Assembly (NCBI GenBank): GCA_021801345.1
Contig: JAJYYA010000003.1
Location: 24,372 to 88,371, forward strand
Source: Nitrospirota bacterium
GTDB taxonomy: Bacteria > Nitrospirota > Leptospirillia > Leptospirillales > Leptospirillaceae
DNA: 64,000 bases
Direction: 5' to 3'
The translations under genes were made by a program, and so were the position numbers. Within the stretch, counting starts at the first letter, position 1. Every line of letters starts with the position of its first letter. The notes under the pieces were generated by a model, which worked only from the letters and a program-made list of their open reading frames with translations, did not search any database and had not been told where the DNA came from. Shown here piece after piece: positions 45,800-55,287 of this stretch.

Positions 45800-47575
45800 A
45801 TGATGTCGAAAAACGAACGCCTGTCGGAAATGAAAGATCTTATCACCCTCGGCAAGGAACGTGGATTTCTTACCTACGACGAACTTAACCACGCCCTTCC
45901 CTCGGAGACGGTGGACTCCGAGGAGATGGACTCGATCCTCAGCATATTCAGCGACATGAACATCGACATCGTCGAAGACGAGTCGGAGCACGTCGAATTT
46001 TCCGAGGGAGAGGGCGAGGAGGAGGAGCTTTTCGAGGAGATCGAAATCACCGCCCTCGAAGGGGAGGAGGAGGTCGAAGATGTCGCCGACGGCATCGCCG
46101 CCTCCGGAATTCGCACCGACGACCCGGTCCGCCTCTATCTGAAGGAGATGGGATCGGTTCCCCTCCTCACCCGCGAAGGGGAGATCCGTATCGCCCAGCG
46201 TATCGAGGAAGGAAAGACCGACGTCTTCTCCTTTCTTTTCGGGGTTCCGCTTTCGATCCAGAGCATCCTCGGACTTCGCGACAAGATCCAGACCGGAATC
46301 ATCGGCATCCGCGATATTGTCGACCTCGAGGAGGAAGAGACGGAAGAGGAGGGCAAGTCTCCGGCCACCCGCCAGGCGACGGAGGACTTCATCGCCCAGG
46401 CCAGCAAGATCGAAGAGCACTTCGGGAAGATGAACGAACTTTCGGATAAGATGAAGGCGGTGCTGAAGGATCCGGCCAAGAAACGGGCTCTTCGGGAAAA
46501 GGTCAAGAAGATCCGCCACGAGGTGGTCGAGGTGATCCTCGAAATGCATCTTCAGCAACGCCAGATCAACATTCTCATCGAGAAGCTCCGCGACGTGGTC
46601 GGGCAGTTCGAGGAGACGGAGCGGATCCTCGACCAGACCCGGAGAAAGATCGGCCTGCCTCAGGAGGAGATCCTTACCCGTCTCGCGGAGAAGTCCAAGA
46701 AGTCGAAGATTCCCCAGGACAAGAAGGAGCTCTACGAGGTGTTCGCCCAGGCCCACGAGCGGATCCTCTCCCTCGAGGCGGAGACCTTCCTCTCTCCCTC
46801 CGAAGCCAAGGAGAGCCTTCAGCACATCATCCGCGGCGAAGAAAAGGTCAGAGAGGCGAAATCCGAACTCATCAAGGCCAACCTGAGGCTCGTCGTCTCC
46901 ATCGCCAAGCGCTATACGAACCGGGGCCTGCAGTTTCTCGACCTCATCCAGGAGGGAAATATCGGCCTCATGAAGGCGGTCGACAAGTTCGAGTACAAGC
47001 GGGGATTCAAGTTTTCGACCTATGCCACCTGGTGGATCCGCCAGGCGATTACCCGGGCGATCGCCGATCAGGCCCGGACGATCCGAATTCCCGTCCACAT
47101 GATCGAAACGATCAACAAGCTGATCCGAACCAGCCGACATCTTGTCCAGGAGCTTGGACGGGAGCCCCTCCCCGAAGAGTTGGCCAAAGAGATGCAGATG
47201 CCGGTCGACAAGGTCCGGCGGGTTTTGAAGATCGCCCGCGAACCGATCTCTCTTGAAACTCCGATCGGAGAGGAAGAAGATAGTCATCTGGGAGATTTCA
47301 TCGAAGACAAGAAGACGATCTCTCCCATCGAGGCGGCCGTGCGGTACGACCTCGTCAGAAAAATCGGACAGTCGCTCTCGACGCTCACCGACAGGGAGGA
47401 AAAGGTTATCCGTCTCCGGTTCGGCATCGGGGAGATGACCGACCACACGCTCGAAGAGGTCGGGCAGGACTTCGATGTGACCCGGGAACGCATCCGGCAG
47501 ATCGAGGCCAAGGCGCTCAGAAAACTGCGCCACCCGAGCCGGAGCAACCAGCTCAAAAGCTTCCTCGACTGGTAG
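45800..47575 (+). CDS. rpoD: primary sigma factor RpoD (sigma-70)
   Basis: Directs RNA polymerase to housekeeping promoters such as those at 7992, 30889 and 43068. Region 1.1 is followed by a very acidic linker (about residues 50-95). Region 1.2 begins [17 protein letters not shown] non-conserved Lys/Glu-rich region runs to about 350. Region 2 has [17 protein letters not shown] and region 4 ends with [20 protein letters not shown]. It has 591 residues. Two adjacent ATGs start the frame. Confidence 0.96.
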   Translation: MMSKNERLSEMKDLITLGKERGFLTYDELNHALPSETVDSEEMDSILSIFSDMNIDIVEDESEHVEFSEGEGEEEELFEEIEITALEGEEEVEDVADGIAASGIRTDDPVRLYLKEMGSVPLLTREGEIRIAQRIEEGKTDVFSFLFGVPLSIQSILGLRDKIQTGIIGIRDIVDLEEEETEEEGKSPATRQATEDFIAQASKIEEHFGKMNELSDKMKAVLKDPAKKRALREKVKKIRHEVVEVILEMHLQQRQINILIEKLRDVVGQFEETERILDQTRRKIGLPQEEILTRLAEKSKKSKIPQDKKELYEVFAQAHERILSLEAETFLSPSEAKESLQHIIRGEEKVREAKSELIKANLRLVVSIAKRYTNRGLQFLDLIQEGNIGLMKAVDKFEYKRGFKFSTYATWWIRQAITRAIADQARTIRIPVHMIETINKLIRTSRHLVQELGREPLPEELAKEMQMPVDKVRRVLKIAREPISLETPIGEEEDSHLGDFIEDKKTISPIEAAVRYDLVRKIGQSLSTLTDREEKVIRLRFGIGEMTDHTLEEVGQDFDVTRERIRQIEAKALRKLRHPSRSNQLKSFLDW

Positions 47576-47593
47576 ACAAAAGAGCTCCGAGAC

Positions 47594-47668
47594 GGGCCTA
47601 TAGCTCAACGGCAGAGCTGCCGGCTCATAACCGGTTGGTTCCAGGTTCGAATCCTGGTGGGCCCACCA
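47594..47668 (+). tRNA. tRNA with CAT anticodon (elongator Met or Ile2)
   Basis: The acceptor GGGCCTA pairs with TGGGCCC (with G-U), the D arm is GCTC...GAGC with a short loop, and the anticodon stem GCCGG/CCGGT encloses CTCATAA. The T arm is CCAGG-TTCGAAT-CCTGG and CCA is encoded. The G1-C72 pair excludes an initiator tRNA. Whether C34 is modified to lysidine (Ile2) or not (Met) cannot be decided by eye. It lies between rpoD and the next gene on the same strand. Confidence 0.93.
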
Positions 47669-47699
47669 TCTAAAACGAAAGAGAAGAAAGGATTCCCCC

Positions 47700-48455
47700 T
47701 TGGACGTGGGACCCTCGGTCCAGGAAACCCTGGCCCTGGTTTATCGGTTACAGACGATCGACAGTGAATTGGTCCACATCATCGGGGAGATAGAGGCCGC
47801 CCGAGCCCACCTCAAGGGAAAGGAAGACGGCCTTTCCGAGCTGTCTCTCAGGATAGACGCAGAAAAGCGTGAGCTCCTGGGACTTTCCCGGGAAAAAAAG
47901 GACAAGGAGGAGGAGCTCCGCACCAACGAGCACATCATCTCCGAAAACAAGAAAAAAAATAAGGAGCTCAAGCACTCGCGAGAGATCCAGGCCTACATGG
48001 CCGAGATGGAGTTCCGGCGGGACGAGGTGGAGCGTCTCCAGGACGAGATTCTTCGCCTGATGGAGACGATCGAGACCCTGGAGGGCACCCAGGAAAAACG
48101 CGCCGCAGAGATCGCGACCTACAGGGAAGAACTGGAAACCGCAAAGACGGATCTTTTGGAGCGGCAAAAGGAGCGGGAAGGGGAGATCGCGGATCTCGAA
48201 AGGGAAAAGGCCTCGCTTATGGAAAACTTTCCCGAGACCCTCCTCGACCAGTACAAAAGACTCAAGGTCTCCCACAAGAACGGCCTGGTGGTCTCCCGCA
48301 TTCAGGGGGAGACGTGCGGTGTCTGCCGGATGGTTCTCCCTCCGCGGACGATGACGGAGGTCAAAAAGCGGCAGAAGATCGTCCCCTGCCTGCACTGCCA
48401 GAGATGGCTCTACCTCGAAGGAGAGATCGAAAAGGGCGAAAAAAGAACTGTGTAA
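47700..48455 (+). CDS. coiled-coil protein with C-terminal C4 zinc ribbon (CdsZ/DUF164 type)
   Basis: Residues about 15-180 are an almost continuous coiled coil rich in Glu, Lys and Leu. A C-terminal zinc ribbon has CGVCRMVLPP and CLHCQRWLYL. This architecture is shared by a widespread family of unclear function, implicated in nucleic-acid-related or secretion-related roles. The TTG at 47700 lies eight bases after AAAGGA, giving 251 residues. It sits between a tRNA and RNase P RNA, which suggests but does not prove an RNA-related role. Confidence 0.82.
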   Translation: MDVGPSVQETLALVYRLQTIDSELVHIIGEIEAARAHLKGKEDGLSELSLRIDAEKRELLGLSREKKDKEEELRTNEHIISENKKKNKELKHSREIQAYMAEMEFRRDEVERLQDEILRLMETIETLEGTQEKRAAEIATYREELETAKTDLLERQKEREGEIADLEREKASLMENFPETLLDQYKRLKVSHKNGLVVSRIQGETCGVCRMVLPPRTMTEVKKRQKIVPCLHCQRWLYLEGEIEKGEKRTV

Positions 48456-48483
48456 CGCGGGGAAGGGGATCCTCTGGAATCCA

Positions 48484-48853
48484 GGTCCGGAAAAAGACCG
48501 GAAGGTGGCCGCCCGGCCAGTATGGTCGGGAGGAAAGTCCGAGCACCTCAGGGCAGGGCGCTGGGTAACACCCAGTCCTGGCGACAGGAAGGAAAGTGCC
48601 ACAGAAAACAAACCGCCGGACACCCGTCCGGTAAGGGTGAAAAGGCGAGGTAAGAGCTCACCGCGTCTCCGGTGACGGAGACGGCATGGTAAACCCCGCC
48701 CGGTGCAAGACCAAATAGGGAGGCTCGCATTCGTGCGGAAGGCTGGCCCGGCCCACGCCTCCGGGTAAGGTCGCTAGAGGCCAGGGGTAACTCTGGTCCC
48801 AGAGTAATGGCCACCCACGACAGAACTCGGCTTACGAAGGTCTTTCCCGGACC
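48484..48853 (+). ncRNA. rnpB: RNase P RNA (type A)
   Basis: Catalytic RNA that trims tRNA 5' leaders. The conserved core is easy to read: GGAGGAAAGTCCGAGC (CR I), then GCCACAGAAAACAAACCGCC, GGTAAGAGCTCACCGC, TGGTAAACCCC, AGGCTCGC and the 3' element ACAGAACTCGGCTTA. The ends were placed by the P1 helix: GGTCCGG with following bases at 48484-48498 pairs with GGTCTTTCCCGGACC at 48839-48853. The L15 loop with GGTAAG, which binds the tRNA CCA, is present. It is transcribed in line with the preceding genes. Confidence 0.95.
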
Positions 48854-48881
48854 CGAAATCCAGAAGGACACCCCCGCGTTT

Positions 48882-50288
48882 ATGAGTGACAGACCCTTTC
48901 CTCTCCCCGGTTCTCTCCCCGGAGAACGCCTCCCCTACGACGGGCTCTCTCTCATCGCCGACCCCGTCCACGGATATATCTCCTTCGTGGACGCCCCGGC
49001 CATGCCCGGGAACCCCACCGAACGCTCTCTCATCGACAACCCCTGGGTCCAGCGCCTGCGGGGGATCTACCAGCTTCAAAGCGCCCGATTCGTCTTCCCC
49101 GCGGCCGAACATACCCGCTTTGCCCACTCCCTGGGGGCGATGCATGTGGCCGGGCGATTCGCGCGCCACCTTCACCGGGGACTTGAGAACATCCTCTCCC
49201 TTCCCTTTTTTGAAAGTCTTCTCAGGGTCGCGGCCCTCTTGCACGACACGGGCCACGGCCCGTTCTGCCATTTTTACGACGAGACGGTCTCCCTGCCGAG
49301 ATTCGGAAGATCCCACGAAAATATGAGCCAGATTATCATCCGGGGACCGCTGCGGGAGATCCTCGAAAAAATCGACAGAAGTCCCTCTGGAGTCTTCGCC
49401 CCCGGCGAGAGACTCTCGGCAGACTGGGTGGCCTATCTCGTGGGAAAGGGAAATGCCCCCAATCCGGTCCCGAAGGAGCTTCCGTTTCTCGCCACCCTCA
49501 AACCCCTCTTTTCAGGGATCTTCACCGTCGACAACCTCGACTACGTCCTGCGCGACGCCTATATGTGCGGGGTGGCCACCGCTCCCGTCGACATCGACCG
49601 GATCCTCTACTACACACACTTCCAGAAGGGCCATCTCGCGATCCACCGGTTCGGACTCGGGGTCTTCGAGCAATTCATCCAAGCCCGGCGGTACATGTAT
49701 TCCCAGATCTACTTCCACCGGACGACCCGCTCCTTCGATCTGGCGCTCCGGGATCTGATCGGAGAGACCCTCGAGATCCTCCTCCCGATAGACCCGGCCG
49801 ACGACCCGAGCCCCTTTCGGGAGCTCACCGACCACAGTCTTCTCGAGACGGTGCGGGGATGGGCCAGGGCCCGCTCCCCTCGCCTGAAACGACTCGGGGA
49901 GGGCTGGGGCGCCTTTCTCCGGCGCGAGAAGCTCTGGACGATGCTCTACGAAAGAACCGGGGGGTTCGACGATCCCGGAAAATCGAAAAAAACCGATCTG
50001 CCCGACACCCGGGTGCTCGCCCGGGGGCTCAAAAAGAAGAATTTCCTCCCTCGCGGGGCCGAGATCCGGCTCGATGTCGCAAGCCGCGACGCCCGCCCCG
50101 AAAACCCCTATCAGGGAGAAGGCAACCTCGACGTCTACGATCCGCTCTCCGGAAAGGTCGGACGGGTTTTGCTCGCCCGCATGCTCGAAGGGATCCCCCA
50201 GCGACAGGAGATCGTCCGCATCTTCGGGAAGGGTCTCCCCGATGCGGGAGAGGCCACGCGCGAGATCGCCCTCCTCCTTGGAGAGTAA
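48882..50288 (+). CDS. HD-domain phosphohydrolase (dGTPase-like)
   Basis: The HD metal site is spread over HTRFAHSLGAMHVAGRF and LLHDTGHGPFCH, near residues 75 and 130. The family resembles the SAMHD1/YdhJ-type proteins: LIADPVHGYISF at the start, LIDNPWVQRLRGIYQL and TVDNLDYVLRDAYMCG later. These usually hydrolyse dNTPs or related nucleotides. ATG 48882 is chosen because the longer frame runs back into RNase P RNA. It has 468 residues. The start lacks a strong ribosome-binding site. Confidence 0.85.
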   Translation: MSDRPFPLPGSLPGERLPYDGLSLIADPVHGYISFVDAPAMPGNPTERSLIDNPWVQRLRGIYQLQSARFVFPAAEHTRFAHSLGAMHVAGRFARHLHRGLENILSLPFFESLLRVAALLHDTGHGPFCHFYDETVSLPRFGRSHENMSQIIIRGPLREILEKIDRSPSGVFAPGERLSADWVAYLVGKGNAPNPVPKELPFLATLKPLFSGIFTVDNLDYVLRDAYMCGVATAPVDIDRILYYTHFQKGHLAIHRFGLGVFEQFIQARRYMYSQIYFHRTTRSFDLALRDLIGETLEILLPIDPADDPSPFRELTDHSLLETVRGWARARSPRLKRLGEGWGAFLRREKLWTMLYERTGGFDDPGKSKKTDLPDTRVLARGLKKKNFLPRGAEIRLDVASRDARPENPYQGEGNLDVYDPLSGKVGRVLLARMLEGIPQRQEIVRIFGKGLPDAGEATREIALLLGE

Positions 50289-50291
50289 AAG

Positions 50292-51221
50292 CTAGCCTCC
50301 GGCAACCACCCTCATGAGGGGTAGGACAAGATCGTGGGGCCGGATCTTCTTGGAATGCCGAACCCCCCCGAGGCCTGCCCCTCCTCCGATATTGATCCAC
50401 GAGACCTCGGAGCTCCCCGGAAGCGACTCGCCCGACGCAAGAACCCCCCGCATCAGTACCGTCCCCGCATTCGACACCGTCTCTTCCCGCGCTTCGAGAT
50501 AGGCCAAAAGAGCGCGCCCGGAGAGCGCGCGTCCATACCATCCCACGGCAAGGATCCGCCCTCCCCCTTCGAGAAGCCACCCCTCGAGGGACTCCTCCCA
50601 CACCGGATCGAGGGCTTTTTCGAAGGCCCTCTCCATGTCGGTCGCCAGGAATCTCTCGAGGTCGTCACAAGCGACCGATCGCCGACTGTCAGAAAACCTC
50701 CGGCAGAGATCCCGGACAGAGTCCTTCTCTCCCGGTGCGATCCTCCTCACCTGTACGGGACCGTAGAGCCTCTCGAGACGATTCTTCTCCCATCTCAGAC
50801 GCCGGCCGGCATTTCCCCGGGGATAAAGGAGAGTGCAAGAGGAGATCGCAACCTCCCGCTCCCCTATCTCAAAGCGAAATGGACCCTCCGGCAAAAGGCC
50901 CAAAGGACAGTTCTCGAGAAAGGGAGGAGGGGAGTTTCCCCGGCGGGAGATCTCGGCGAAGATCCCGGCAAGGAGCCTCCCCCGCTCCCGGGGGGAGGAG
51001 TCTTCATGAAAAAAGGGGAGGGGAGGGAGGGGAAGAAAGGTTGCGCCGTCGCACGTCCGGGCGAGAAGGATCGGCCCGGCCGCATCCGTCGTCTCCCGTG
51101 TGTACTCGAGCCTCTCCGAAAACAAAAAGAAGGCGCCGGGGTGAAGAAAGGTAAAGGGTGGGAGAGAGGCGCTGTCCGGGGGAAGAAACTCCCGGAGAAG
51201 CGCAAGAGGGACCTCCCTCAC
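50292..51221 (-). CDS. DUF2156 (phosphatidylglycerol lysyltransferase-like) protein
   Basis: The C-terminal half resembles the acyl-CoA N-acyltransferase-like domain of DUF2156/MprF cytosolic proteins: YPRGNAGRRLRWEKNRLERLYG, quoted by its end KNRLERLYG, then GRILAVGWYGRAL and INIGGGAGLGGVRHSKKIRP. The start is a GTG at 51221 that overlaps the preceding stop as GTGA, giving 309 residues. The open frame goes 42 codons further but only over the neighbouring gene. The protein has no membrane segments, so if it is a transferase it lacks the MprF flippase part. Substrate unknown. Confidence 0.7.
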   Translation of the reverse strand: MREVPLALLREFLPPDSASLPPFTFLHPGAFFLFSERLEYTRETTDAAGPILLARTCDGATFLPLPPLPFFHEDSSPRERGRLLAGIFAEISRRGNSPPPFLENCPLGLLPEGPFRFEIGEREVAISSCTLLYPRGNAGRRLRWEKNRLERLYGPVQVRRIAPGEKDSVRDLCRRFSDSRRSVACDDLERFLATDMERAFEKALDPVWEESLEGWLLEGGGRILAVGWYGRALSGRALLAYLEAREETVSNAGTVLMRGVLASGESLPGSSEVSWINIGGGAGLGGVRHSKKIRPHDLVLPLMRVVAGG

Positions 51222-51760
51222 GACGTGGGCCGGGCGGAGAAGTCCCGGAGATCGGGAAGGCAAAGGACCTCCCGGTAATGAGGGCTGTCTTCGGCCCGGG
51301 CGAAGGGCTCGAGAAGAGACAGCTCCCGGGGGGAGAGAGTCTTCCACTCCTGCGCCAAAAACCGCTCGGCCTGCTCCCTGAAAAAGATCTCCGTCCCGAT
51401 CGAGGAGAAGGGGCAGTCGACATCGAGCACCAGCCGGAAGGCGTTCTCCCGGTAGACGAGAAGAAGGGGATAGATCCGGCAGTCGGCAGGATGCTCCCCC
51501 CAGAAGGTACAGCGGTGGGAGTGGCGATCGAGCCCGGTGCAGGACTCGAGGGGGATTTCAGGGAGATCCGAACAGGGGGACAGACGAAGGGAGAGGGGGG
51601 CTAAATAACCTGCGGGGAATCCCCGTGTCTCCCCGCCCCGGATCGCCCAGGGGGCCCGGGAGGGGTCGGTGAATCGGCAACACATCCGGCAGCTTTCGCA
51701 GAGAATCGCGGGAACAGGAAGAACCATCCGGACCGGCACTCCCTCGACCCCTTCTGCCAT
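51218..51760 (-). CDS. YkgJ-type cysteine-cluster protein
   Basis: The 180-residue protein has the family cysteine pattern: ILCESCRMCCRF near residue 20, CTFWGEHPADCRIYPLLL in the middle and VDCPF after it. The family (CxxCxxCC) probably binds a zinc or iron-sulfur cluster; no reaction is established. Its ATG overlaps the hflX stop by one base and its stop overlaps the DUF2156 start. The three genes form one operon. Confidence 0.85.
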   Translation of the reverse strand: MAEGVEGVPVRMVLPVPAILCESCRMCCRFTDPSRAPWAIRGGETRGFPAGYLAPLSLRLSPCSDLPEIPLESCTGLDRHSHRCTFWGEHPADCRIYPLLLVYRENAFRLVLDVDCPFSSIGTEIFFREQAERFLAQEWKTLSPRELSLLEPFARAEDSPHYREVLCLPDLRDFSARPTS

Positions 51761-53550
51761 CAGGGGATCTCTGTCGCCAGTGAGGTGAGGGAGCGTTCGA
51801 AGAGTCTGCGCTGGAGGATCTCCTCAAGCGGGCGAAGGGTCGAGGCGTCCATGGCGGAGACAAAGATCCCCTCCGGAAAACGGAGCGCCAGCCGCGCGCG
51901 GGTCTCGTCGTCCATGCGGTCGCACTTGTTGAATAAGAGAAGGGTGGGAACGGCGTCGAGCTTCATCTCCCGGAGGATCCCGTCGACGCGTTCGATCATG
52001 ACCTCGCACGCGGGGTGGGAGGCATCGGCGACATGGACGATGAGATCGGCATCCCGAAGCTCGTCGAAGGTCGCCATGAAGGCCCGCCTGAGATCGGCGG
52101 GAAGATCCCTTATGAACCCTACGGTATCGGTGAGGATGATCTCCCGCTCCCGGGGAAACCGGAGGCGCCGCGAGGTGGGGTCGAGGGTGGCGAACATCTT
52201 GTCCTCGACGAGGACATCGCTCTTGGTCAGACGGTTGAGGAGCGTCGACTTCCCGACGTTGGTGTAGCCCACAAGGGAGACAACGGGCAGGGCCGCCTCA
52301 CGCCTGCGACTCTTGCGCTCGGAGCGCTCGACCTCGAGATGGCGAAGCTTGGCCCCAAGAGAGGCGATACGGTCGCGAACCCGACGCCGGTCCTCTTCGA
52401 GTCGGGTCTCTCCCGGTCCCCGGCCTCCGATGCCTCCGGTCAACCGGGAAAGTGCCGTGGAGCGTTCGAAGAGGCGGGGAAGGAGATACTTGAGCTGGGC
52501 AAGCTCCACCTGAAGCTTGCCGTCGCGGCTGTGGGCCCGTCGGGCAAAGATGTCGAGGATCAGTTGCGTCCGGTCGATCACCTTGAGCTCGGTCATCTCG
52601 GCGATCTTGCGCACCTGGTTGGGCGAGAGCTCCTGCTCGAAGATGATCAGGGTCGCGTGGAGCTTGAGGGCGTGGATCAGGAGAGACTTGAGCCGGTCTG
52701 AGCTCATGAGCGTCGTCGGATGGTAGCGGGCGACCCGCTGCCGGACGATGCCCAGAACATCGACGTCGGCCGACCTGGCAAGTTCGGCCAACTCGGAGAG
52801 GGCCTCTTCCTGATCGAAAACGGAGGCGGAGGAGACAGAAACGAGAAGACCCCGCTCCTGACCCGTCGTTTTTTTCGTGGCGGCGGAGAGACCTCGGGCG
52901 AGCTCCTCCTCGAGGGCCTCGACACGGCCCTCCGACGAAAGCGTCTCCGGCCCCAACGCCCGGGGAGGATCGACAATCCAGGGGGGGTCGGCCTCCGGGT
53001 CGGGATCGATCGTGGCGACACAGAGCTTGTCGGGCAGTCCCGAATCTCTGTTCACCAAAATCGCGACCATGGCATCGAGACGAAGGAGGGCAAGGTCGTT
53101 TAAGTCGTCCTGGGACAAGGGCTCACCCTGCAGATGGGTATGAACCATCCGAAGCCCCCGCAGGGACCGCCCACCGGAGCGCGAAGGAGGAAGATCCGAA
53201 AGATAGACCTCCCGGGCGGTGCCGACGACGACCATGGCCACGCTCCCTTCCCGGGTGATCAGAAGGGCGATCTGCCGACCGGTTTCGTGGCTGAGAAGAG
53301 CGACCTGACGGGCCGTCTCAGGCGTGATCCAAAGCCCGGGGGCGACCTTGCGGCCGTGGAGGCGCGAGAGAGATTTTAGCTGGCTGGCCTTGAGTCCCGT
53401 GAGGTTGCCGGTCAATCCGGAAATGGGGAGATCCTTTCGCTGGGAGAACGCCCGGCCGACAACCGGGACTCTGTTCACTTCACTATACCATATCCGGACA
53501 AGACGGTTTTGGCCTCCGATCTCTCCTTCCCCCCAAGCGTTTTCGCACAT
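51760..53550 (-). CDS. hflX: ribosome-associated GTPase HflX
   Basis: Splits or rescues stalled ribosomes. It is the long form. An N-terminal extension of about 200 residues begins LTGNLTGLKASQLKSLSRL and contains MVHTHLQGEPLSQDD. The HflX domain with RYHPTTLM and SRLTGGIGGRGPGETRLE follows. The G domain has GYTNVGKSTLLNRL, DTVGFIRDLP and NKCD. The ATG at 53550 is preceded by AAGGTGG; a GTG at 53478 is an alternative that loses nothing conserved. It has 596 residues. Confidence 0.93.
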   Translation of the reverse strand: MCENAWGEGEIGGQNRLVRIWYSEVNRVPVVGRAFSQRKDLPISGLTGNLTGLKASQLKSLSRLHGRKVAPGLWITPETARQVALLSHETGRQIALLITREGSVAMVVVGTAREVYLSDLPPSRSGGRSLRGLRMVHTHLQGEPLSQDDLNDLALLRLDAMVAILVNRDSGLPDKLCVATIDPDPEADPPWIVDPPRALGPETLSSEGRVEALEEELARGLSAATKKTTGQERGLLVSVSSASVFDQEEALSELAELARSADVDVLGIVRQRVARYHPTTLMSSDRLKSLLIHALKLHATLIIFEQELSPNQVRKIAEMTELKVIDRTQLILDIFARRAHSRDGKLQVELAQLKYLLPRLFERSTALSRLTGGIGGRGPGETRLEEDRRRVRDRIASLGAKLRHLEVERSERKSRRREAALPVVSLVGYTNVGKSTLLNRLTKSDVLVEDKMFATLDPTSRRLRFPREREIILTDTVGFIRDLPADLRRAFMATFDELRDADLIVHVADASHPACEVMIERVDGILREMKLDAVPTLLLFNKCDRMDDETRARLALRFPEGIFVSAMDASTLRPLEEILQRRLFERSLTSLATEIP

Positions 53551-53763
53551 CCCGGGCCACCTTGTGCGATTTCATGCATGCATTTTCACACATCCCGGAC
53601 AAGAAAGAGAGAGAGGGTTTCTTTAATATTGTTATTTAACGGTATCTTGATGAATTTCTCACTTCGGGCATTCTTTTTGCTTTGACGAGCTCGTCCCCCT
53701 TTCAATGAGGAAAGGATCCGGGACACACTTGGACTTAAGACTTACGAATGGAGGTTTCAAGCG

Positions 53764-54774
53764 ATGGGAAAACATGTCATCACGATGCTCCCCGGCGAGG
53801 GAACCGGGCCTGAGATCTGCGAGGCGACCCGGAGGGTCATCGACCACAGCGGAGTGGAAATCGTCTGGGAGTACGAAGAGATCGGACTCGATTGCCTCAA
53901 TGAGCACGGGACCCTTCTCCCCGAAAAGACGATCAAGTCGATCGCGAAGAACAAAATCGCCATCAAGGGACCCACGACCACACCGGTCGGCACCGGCCAC
54001 AAGAGCGCCAACGTCACGCTCAGAAAGATGTTCGACCTGTACGCCAACGTCAGGCCGGCCAAGCTTATCCCGGTTCTCAAACGCCCCTGGGACAAGATCG
54101 ACATCCTGACCTTCCGGGAAAACACCGAGGACTCCTACGCCGCCATCGAACACATGGTCTCCGACGAGGTGGCGCAGTGCCTCAAGGTGATCACCTGGCC
54201 GGGGTCGGTCCGGATCGCCGAATTCGCCTTCAAGTGGGCCAAGGCCAACGGGCGCAAAAAAATCCAGTGCGTTCACAAGGCCAACATCATGAAGATGACC
54301 GACGGACTCTTCCTCGAGGCCTTCCGGGAAGTGGCCAAAAAATATCCCGAAATCGAATCCGGGGACATCATCGTGGACAACTGCTCCATGCAGCTCGTCA
54401 GAAATCCCGGACAGTTCGACTGCCTGGTGCTTCCGAACCTCTACGGGGACATCCTGTCCGATCTCTGCGCCGGACTCGTGGGCGGTCTCGGATTTGCCCC
54501 GGGTGCGAACATCGGGGAAAACGTCTCGATCTTCGAGGCGGTCCACGGATCGGCTCCAAAGTATGCCGGCATGAAGAAGGTCAATCCTTCGGCCGTTCTT
54601 CTGTCGGGGGTGATGATGCTGCGCTGGATCGGCGAGAACGCCGCGGCCGACAAGATCGAAAAGGGGATGAACAAGGTGCTCGCCGAGGCCAAAACCCTGA
54701 CATACGACGCCGGGGGCACTGCCTCGACCGACGAATACGCCGATGCCATCATCCGGGCCATGGACACCGTCTGA
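53764..54774 (+). CDS. icd: isocitrate dehydrogenase, catalytic subunit (Thermus/Rickettsia-related)
   Basis: Interconverts isocitrate and 2-oxoglutarate; in reductive-TCA autotrophs it runs in the carboxylating direction. Visible blocks are TMLPGEGTGPEI, substrate-binding KSANVTLRKMFDLYANVRP, FRENTEDSYAAIEH, and the metal-binding DNCSMQLVRNPGQFD and NLYGDILSDL. The nucleotide region is FEAVHGSAPKYAGM. It has only 336 residues. The C-terminal domain that ends Thermus-type enzymes is encoded by the next gene. ATG 53764 follows GGAGG. Confidence 0.9.
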   Translation: MGKHVITMLPGEGTGPEICEATRRVIDHSGVEIVWEYEEIGLDCLNEHGTLLPEKTIKSIAKNKIAIKGPTTTPVGTGHKSANVTLRKMFDLYANVRPAKLIPVLKRPWDKIDILTFRENTEDSYAAIEHMVSDEVAQCLKVITWPGSVRIAEFAFKWAKANGRKKIQCVHKANIMKMTDGLFLEAFREVAKKYPEIESGDIIVDNCSMQLVRNPGQFDCLVLPNLYGDILSDLCAGLVGGLGFAPGANIGENVSIFEAVHGSAPKYAGMKKVNPSAVLLSGVMMLRWIGENAAADKIEKGMNKVLAEAKTLTYDAGGTASTDEYADAIIRAMDTV

Positions 54775-54802
54775 CACCCCTAAGAACGAAGGAGCCAATC
54801 AT

Positions 54803-55150
54803 ATGTTGACCCAAGCGACCACCGGCCGAGCCAAGCGGCCTTCTCAACCCATCACCCTTGTGGGGATGGATGTCTATATCATCACCGAGGACGGGATCCC
54901 CCAGTTCGACGACTACGGAGCCTTCAAGATCGAGTTCGTCTCGAATCGCGGAACCAAGGTCTGGCCGGGATACGTAAGCGATGACCTCATGCTGGTCAAC
55001 TGGTACCGTTGCCGTTTCAAGGCGACAAAGGCGGTGACCGATGCCGAGGTGGACGTCTTCCTGACGGCCCTTTCGAAAAAATGGAAGTGGTCTGCGGCCC
55101 AGAAGCTCTGGAACTACGGCGACGAGGCCGGATTCAGCAAGGCCTACTAG
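54803..55150 (+). CDS. detached isocitrate dehydrogenase C-terminal domain
   Basis: This 115-residue protein matches the extra C-terminal domain of Thermus thermophilus and Rickettsia isocitrate dehydrogenases. Shared features recalled from that family are GMDVYIITE, FVSNRGTKVWP, WYRCRF and the closing AQKLWNYGDEAGFSKAY. It starts at ATG 54803 after AAGGAG, 28 bases behind icd. The two products add up to 451 residues, near the length of the one-piece enzyme. It is most simply a small subunit of the same enzyme. The family match comes from memory. Confidence 0.8.
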   Translation: MLTQATTGRAKRPSQPITLVGMDVYIITEDGIPQFDDYGAFKIEFVSNRGTKVWPGYVSDDLMLVNWYRCRFKATKAVTDAEVDVFLTALSKKWKWSAAQKLWNYGDEAGFSKAY

Positions 55151-55190
55151 AGCTTGTCATTCCGGATTTTCGCCGGAAGAGACCATCGGA

Positions 55191-55219
55191 AGGAGGGGAG
55201 TCATCCCCTCCTTTTTTTT
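55191..55219 (+). terminator. intrinsic terminator of the icd operon
   Basis: GGAGGGGA at 55192-55199 pairs with TCCCCTCC at 55204-55211 around a GTCA tetraloop, followed by eight Ts. It lies 41 bases after the small subunit gene. It is the clearest rho-independent terminator in the window and separates icd from the convergent regulator gene. Confidence 0.92.
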
Positions 55220-55287
55220 GTCCGCACTCCGCACTCCGGCCTGTCTGAGGCCGAGCACGAAAGACCCTAAGATCGAGGGGGACCCTG

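Noticed and set aside
45788..47608. 606-codon open frame on the minus strand covering all of rpoD
   Set aside because: It mirrors rpoD codon by codon, has no motif or ribosome-binding site, and arises from GC-rich third positions.
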